Below are positions 59,648 through 64,000 of a DNA stretch of 64,000 bases, piece by piece. The notes under the pieces were generated by a model. That model was not told the origin of the DNA and did not search any database. It saw only the letters and a list, made by a program, of their open reading frames with translations. A program made the position numbers and the translations under genes. The stretch comes from MWCR01 sp049325475 (GTDB taxonomy: Bacteria > Patescibacteriota > Patescibacteriia > 2-12-FULL-60-25): positions 1 to 64,000 of the forward strand of contig JBMOLN010000002.1 in assembly GCA_049325475.1 (NCBI GenBank), given 5' to 3'. The number at the start of each line of letters is the position of its first letter. Within the stretch, counting starts at the first letter, position 1.

Positions 59648-60433
59648 ATGAGTTCTGAAAAGTACGAGCTAGAGTGTGTTTTGGATTTTTCCGACTGGGT
59701 TGGCGACTGGATAGTCGACGGCGGCAAGGTCTATATCAGGCAGAATGAGTACGATGGAACCCACAAGATTCTTTGCAGAGAAGAAGTGCTTTTTTCCGGC
59801 CACATGTACGGCTGGCAGGTCGATAGCGGCAAGGTCTATGTTTGCCAGCGACAAATCGACGGAACCCACAAGATTTTTTGCGGAGAAGAAGTGCTTTATT
59901 CCGGCCGGTTTGGTATTTGGTTAGTCTATGGCGGCAAGGCTTATGTTAGCCAAAGACAAAACGATGGAACCCATAAGATTCTTTGCAGAGAAGAAGTGCT
60001 TTTTTCCGGCCACATGTACGGCTGGCGGGTCGACGGCGGCAAGGTCTATATCCAGCAGAAAGAGTACGATGGAACCTGGAAAATATTTTGCGGAGAAGAA
60101 GTGCTTTATTCCGGCCCGTTTGGTTTTTGGTTAGTCTATGGCGGCAAGGTCTATGTTTGCCAACGACAAAAAGATGGAACCCACAAGATTCTTTGCGGAG
60201 AAGAAGTGCTTTTTTCCGGCCGCATGAACAGCTGGCGGGTCGATGGCGGCAAGGTTTATGTTCGGCAAAAAGAGAACGGCGAAACCTACAAGATTATTTG
60301 CGGACGGAAAAAAGTTTTTTCCGGCCGGTTTCTAGAATGGGCCGTCGTTGGCGGTACGCTATATGTCATGAAAAAAGAAAGCGGCATATATAGATTTTTC
60401 AGACTTGTAGATCGTTTGGCGCCTGCGGTTTAG
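59648..60433 (+). CDS. Seven-repeat beta-propeller-like protein
   Basis: A 261-residue protein made almost entirely of seven tandem repeats of about 35 residues. The unit pattern is W-x-V-x-G-G-K-V-Y-V-x-Q, then D-G-T-x-K-I-x-C-G-E-E-V-L-Y-S-G, suggesting four short strands per repeat and a closed seven-blade propeller. The 105 bp DNA units are also very similar, so the expansion is recent. There is no signal peptide. AAAGGAG precedes the ATG. Family name not recognised; a binding or sensing scaffold is the likely role. Confidence 0.7.
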   Translation: MSSEKYELECVLDFSDWVGDWIVDGGKVYIRQNEYDGTHKILCREEVLFSGHMYGWQVDSGKVYVCQRQIDGTHKIFCGEEVLYSGRFGIWLVYGGKAYVSQRQNDGTHKILCREEVLFSGHMYGWRVDGGKVYIQQKEYDGTWKIFCGEEVLYSGPFGFWLVYGGKVYVCQRQKDGTHKILCGEEVLFSGRMNSWRVDGGKVYVRQKENGETYKIICGRKKVFSGRFLEWAVVGGTLYVMKKESGIYRFFRLVDRLAPAV

Positions 60434-60489
60434 CATCCATGGGCGAAAACGTTTGGATGATCTATCGAACCACGAACTACGAACTACGA

Positions 60490-60663
60490 ATTTCGAATTC
60501 AAAACGTATTCCAGTACTCCCGTTGAACCGTATTCCGGACAACTGGTTAACGGGACCACGGGTTAACGTGATTTGAGACCTGATTCTTGAAACTTGAATC
60601 TTCCGCAAGGTACTTGCGGACTTTTAACTCGCTTTTGACGAAAGTCGAGGGCGGATGAGAAGA
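60490..60663 (+). repeat. Leader module B, copy 2
   Basis: No difference from 59445-59618 was found by eye, including both hairpins, upstream of the second propeller-like gene. Confidence 0.9.
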
Positions 60664-60691
60664 AACGCACATATAAAATTGGAGGTTAGCA

Positions 60692-61378
60692 ATGACCGTA
60701 TCAGGTTTCGAATTGGTGAAAGTTTGGGAAACTGATAATAGTTTTTACGATTGGCGTGTTTATGAAGACAAGATATTTATAAACCGGCCAGGCACTCGAA
60801 TTGAAGATCGCCAGCTTGTTTGCGGAAATCAAGTGCTTTATTCCGGTCGGATAGATGGCTTTTGTGTTTCAGAGGGTAAAATATTTATCCAGCAAGGCTG
60901 TTGGGGAGATATCTGTAAAATTCTACGCGGAGAGCACGAGCTTTATACCGGACCCTTGAATTATTGGCGTGTTTCAGGAGGCAAAATATTTATACAGCGA
61001 GGATTAGCACATGAGATTGTTTGCGGAAATCAAGTGCTTTATAGCGGTCCGATGAATAGCTGGCAAGTTTCAGAGGGTAAAATATATATCGGGCGAGGCT
61101 ACTGCCCAATCACGATTTCTTGCGGAGAACAAGTGCTTTTTTCCGGTTGGAGATGCAATTGCTGGAATGTTTCAGAGGGTAAAATATTTATCCAGCAAGG
61201 CAGCAACAGAGATCCTGAATGCCAAATTCTTTGCGGAGATCGAATTCTTTACACCGGATCATTGGCTAGCTGGCGTGTTTCCGACGGTAAGGTATATATC
61301 CTGATCGAAGAAGATGTTATCTCAACCTTTTATAGACTGGAGAAACCGATAAATCCATGGGCCAAGCCGTTTGGGTGA
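60692..61378 (+). CDS. Six-repeat beta-propeller-like protein, paralog
   Basis: A 228-residue paralog of the preceding gene with six repeats of about 31-37 residues: W-x-V-S-x-G-K-I-F-I-Q-x-G, then I-x-C-G-N-Q-V-L-Y-S-G. Repeats differ more from each other than in the first protein, and the two proteins are clearly diverged although their leaders match. Starts MTVSGFELVKVWETDNSF after TGGAGG. No signal peptide. Confidence 0.7.
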   Translation: MTVSGFELVKVWETDNSFYDWRVYEDKIFINRPGTRIEDRQLVCGNQVLYSGRIDGFCVSEGKIFIQQGCWGDICKILRGEHELYTGPLNYWRVSGGKIFIQRGLAHEIVCGNQVLYSGPMNSWQVSEGKIYIGRGYCPITISCGEQVLFSGWRCNCWNVSEGKIFIQQGSNRDPECQILCGDRILYTGSLASWRVSDGKVYILIEEDVISTFYRLEKPINPWAKPFG

Positions 61379-61380
61379 AG

Positions 61381-61566
61381 CGTCCCACGTCGGACGTCCC
61401 ACGTCGCTCCCTCCTTCGCTGAAGCTTTGGAGGGCAGGCGTCCCAATCGTCCCACGTCGGAGCGCGGACTACGGACTACGTGCTTCGTGCTCAATCCTTC
61501 CTTCGCGTAAAGCGGAGGCTTTTAACTCGCTTTTGACGTAAGTCGAAGGCGGATGAGAAGAAAATG
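61381..61566 (+). repeat. Leader modules A and B', copy 3
   Basis: Module A is near-identical to 59347-59444. Then a shortened module B follows, in which the hairpin bases differ (CCTTCGC/GCGGAGG instead of CCGCAAG/CTTGCGG) but pairing is kept, and the TTTTAACTCGCTTTTGACG stem region is conserved. It precedes the AAA+ gene. Confidence 0.8.
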
Positions 61567-61596
61567 AACCTTGGACAAGGAAAGGGAGTGAAAACA

Positions 61597-64000
61597 ATGC
61601 TGATGAGTTGGATTGCACAGTATTTGGAGGCTCTGCGGCTGGGTGCAAATGCTTTTTTGTTTGTGGGTGCCGTTTCAGACGGTTATCCGCGGATTTTGGA
61701 TCCGGAAAGCAAGGATCCGATTGACATGCTGGAATCCTGGGCTGAGGTAATGGCCCGTGTAAATGTCCCAAAGGAAGGCGAGAGCTTGATTTGGACATTT
61801 GATTTGGTGCGCGGTTTTACATTTGCGGGCGAAGAGCAGGAAAAGAAATTCCGCGATATTTTGGTGCCGCCAAAGGAAAAGAAGAGTGCTGATCCAATTG
61901 CGGCGGCCAAGCAGGAGATGAAAGAAAAAGCGCCATTGCCGAACAATCCGGTTGAGGCTTTGCAGGTTATGCGCTTGGTGATGCAACAAACAGCCAAGCA
62001 AAAAGACGGACCGCGTTGCGTGGCAGTTATTCCTGATTTGGATACGATTTGCGGCATGTCGGGCCCCGGGGCTGATAAATCTGCCATGCTGGTGGCATTG
62101 ATTTTGCGCGACATGGCAACGGATTACAGTATCAAGAGCCGTCATTTGCTGCTTTGCAGCACTCCGGCTCTGAAATCCCTGGATGAGAGGATGCGGCGGC
62201 CGGATATGCCCATGAAGATCATCGATGTGCGCAAGCCGGATGAAGAAGCGCGTGCGTATTTGCTGCAAAATATCACCGGTGATGGCGGAATAGCAGATTT
62301 GCATCGTCAAAAGCAAGATTTGCAGGCTCGTTTGGCCAGAGCTGCCGAAATAGCGGTTGAAGAAGCTCAAGCCGAAGCGGTTTCGCTGGAGGCTGAACTC
62401 GCACAAGTCCGTGCACAACAAAGAGCTGAATTTGCAGAAATGCCCGGCGTATCAGAGCTGCAAGCCGAAATCGACACAGTGCGACTGGCGTTGCGTAAGC
62501 TGGAAGAAAGAGACCGCCGAAACAGTGAAGTTCAGATTGCCAGTCTGGAACGGCAGAGAAAACAGTTGAGCGAGAAATTGCTCAAAGACCCGGCTGTTGT
62601 GTCTGCGCAGCTTGACAAGGATTCCTGGAAACGGATCAAAGAGGGGGATATTTTGCAGTTTCCGGAAATTGAAGGCGGTGATCTGGTTGTTCTGAAACGA
62701 CTTTGGCATGTTTCCGCTTCAGAAGTTTCGCGTACGTTTCAGTGCGATGGTATTCATTCCGTGTGGTTGAGCGAACCGGGGAAAACTGATACGCCCATCA
62801 AAGAGCCTAACGGACGTGAAGTTCTGTTTATCTTCAGAGCCGGCCGCATGTACGCATATTCTTTAAGCAATCAACAGAAAAAAGTATTGCCGGAACAGCA
62901 AACCAGAGTGCTGACCAAGGCTCGTCAGGATATGCTGCAGAGGGTCAGCGTTTTGGATGAGCAATTGCGGCTGCACAGGGCCGGCAAATCCAAGAGCAAG
63001 GAACATATGCAGTCAGAACTGCTGTTGGCCGGGTTAAACATCAAGATGCGCGATCTCAAGGCTGCATTGCGCAAGCAAAATGAGGAAGAAAATACGCAAT
63101 TGCAAGTTAAGATTTTTGCAGTTAAAGAATCGCTGCGCAAGGATGAGGTGGTCTCGGCTGTTGTGTTGGATCTGCAGAAGCAAATTGATGATTTGAATGC
63201 CCGTATTGATGCTTTGGACAAAAGGGTTCTTTATCCATTGCCGGCAATGGGAATTCCTGTTTTGGCCAGGCTGACACAAGGTCTGGGCTACAGGGATTTG
63301 ATCGAACTCATGGAAACCGCACTACGGCGCTGCAATGAACTTGCAGAAGCAGATGTTGTGCAAATGCGCCTGGCCATACTGCAAAAAGCTTACGGCCATT
63401 TGGTGGAGGTTGTAGATCCGTCATACGGCTTTGATGGCATTGCGGGTTTGGACGGCATCAAAGAATTTTTGAGCGATGTGCGCAAAGCCATACATTTGGG
63501 TGATATGCGTGCTGTGCCCATGGGCTGTTTGCTCATGGGGCCTCCGGGAACGGGTAAAACCGCTATTGCTGAGGCTTTTGCCAAGGAATGCGGGTTTTTG
63601 TTCGTAAAGGTCAAGAATATGCGCGCCATGTGGGTAGGAGAGTCGGAGCGGCAAATGGAGGAGCTCATGGGAGCTTTGAAGGATTTGGCGCCCGTAGTGG
63701 TCCTCCGCGATGAAGTAGACGAGGAAGACAGCGGTCGGGATTCCTTTCAAGGAGATTCGGGCGTATCGGGCCGTTTGCGGCAGATGTGGATGACCATGCT
63801 TTCCGACCCCAAAATCCGCGGCAAGATCTTTGTAATTTCCTGCACCAACCGGCCAGACCGGATGGATCCGGCTTTGAAGCGCTCCGGAAGAACTGACGAG
63901 CGCATCCCTGTACTCATGCCCGATGCTGCAACGCGTGAAGCTTTGTTTGCGGTCATGGCGCGGCGCTACGGTTATCCCAGTAAGGTGGAGTCATATGCCG
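61597..64000 (+). CDS. Large AAA+ ATPase, Ycf46-like architecture (partial, runs off the window)
   Basis: 801 residues are visible. Residues 1-240 form a region with a P-loop-like but degenerate segment (MSGPGADKSAMLVAL near 155) and LRDMA/RHLLLCST strands, reminiscent of the inactive N-terminal ATPase-like domain of Ycf46. A coiled coil (about 232-330), a beta-rich part (345-420) and another coiled coil (about 430-550) follow. The classical AAA module has Walker A GPPGTGKT (648-655), Walker B VVVLRDEVDEE (700-710), sensor-1 N751 and SRH arginines in DPALKRSGRTDER. GGGAG precedes the ATG; an in-frame ATG lies 33 bases upstream. The C-terminus is missing. Confidence 0.85.
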   Translation, partial: MLMSWIAQYLEALRLGANAFLFVGAVSDGYPRILDPESKDPIDMLESWAEVMARVNVPKEGESLIWTFDLVRGFTFAGEEQEKKFRDILVPPKEKKSADPIAAAKQEMKEKAPLPNNPVEALQVMRLVMQQTAKQKDGPRCVAVIPDLDTICGMSGPGADKSAMLVALILRDMATDYSIKSRHLLLCSTPALKSLDERMRRPDMPMKIIDVRKPDEEARAYLLQNITGDGGIADLHRQKQDLQARLARAAEIAVEEAQAEAVSLEAELAQVRAQQRAEFAEMPGVSELQAEIDTVRLALRKLEERDRRNSEVQIASLERQRKQLSEKLLKDPAVVSAQLDKDSWKRIKEGDILQFPEIEGGDLVVLKRLWHVSASEVSRTFQCDGIHSVWLSEPGKTDTPIKEPNGREVLFIFRAGRMYAYSLSNQQKKVLPEQQTRVLTKARQDMLQRVSVLDEQLRLHRAGKSKSKEHMQSELLLAGLNIKMRDLKAALRKQNEEENTQLQVKIFAVKESLRKDEVVSAVVLDLQKQIDDLNARIDALDKRVLYPLPAMGIPVLARLTQGLGYRDLIELMETALRRCNELAEADVVQMRLAILQKAYGHLVEVVDPSYGFDGIAGLDGIKEFLSDVRKAIHLGDMRAVPMGCLLMGPPGTGKTAIAEAFAKECGFLFVKVKNMRAMWVGESERQMEELMGALKDLAPVVVLRDEVDEEDSGRDSFQGDSGVSGRLRQMWMTMLSDPKIRGKIFVISCTNRPDRMDPALKRSGRTDERIPVLMPDAATREALFAVMARRYGYPSKVESYA

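Noticed and set aside
901..61500. Heptanucleotide tracts as CRISPR arrays
   Set aside because: Units are 7 bp, contiguous and degenerate; there are no 25-40 bp repeats, no spacers and no cas genes.

Overview
The window looks like part of a Candidate Phyla Radiation (Patescibacteria) chromosome. The evidence is a compact str/S10/spc ribosomal-protein cluster with no rpmD (uL30) between rpsE and rplO, short gene spacing, housekeeping genes that mostly lack Shine-Dalgarno (SD) sites, a DUF4012 surface protein next to a glycosyltransferase, and many lineage-specific unknown proteins. No rRNA or CRISPR array is present. Genus-level placement is not possible from the sequence alone.

Layout. 0-8.3 kb: an archaeal-looking RNase HII, two sugar-nucleotide epimerase/reductase-type proteins, an HD-like coiled-coil protein, a small metallopeptidase, an FNR-type oxidoreductase, a lipoprotein and a zinc-ribbon protein. 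8.3-9.1 kb: four tRNA genes on alternating strands (Ile, Phe, Gly, Pro). 9.3-15.9 kb: a glycosyltransferase, a DUF4012 protein and a large membrane-anchored repeat protein, probably for surface polymer. 16.1-19.2 kb: a GC-rich island of short unknown genes with strong SD sites and leader hairpins, ending in an anomalous tRNA-like gene. 19.9-34.7 kb: lipoprotein, NlpC/P60 protein, tRNA-Arg with a duplicated 3' end, rnc, nusB, rpmF, ndk, a possible RelA/SpoT-like protein divergent from a histidine phosphatase, a LOG-family protein, rpmB and an M50 protease. 35.0-54.9 kb: rpsL-rpsG-fusA, two unknown genes, tuf, rpsJ and rplC to rplO, secY, a presenilin-like membrane protein, adk, map. 55.1-58.1 kb: ruvX, recO, asnS. 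58.5-64.0 kb: a gene set encoding a DUF1257 (Ycf35)-like protein, a DUF2997-like protein, two beta-propeller-like repeat proteins and a large classical AAA+ ATPase that runs off the window.

Three patterns cut across the window. (1) Nearly every spacer holds degenerate tandem repeats with a period of exactly 7 bp. The heptamer differs from spacer to spacer, and some tracts enter coding sequence in rplV, the glycosyltransferase and a lipoprotein. (2) Translation starts fall into two classes: core genes start SD-less, often at AATATG or with almost no leader, whereas unknown accessory genes carry strong SD sites. (3) Modular intergenic elements recur, including palindromes, a TCGC-N4-GCGA motif and a 174 bp leader duplicated without any difference that I can see.

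The best candidate for an undescribed system is the 58.5-64 kb AAA+/DUF1257/DUF2997/propeller cluster with its repeated structured leaders.
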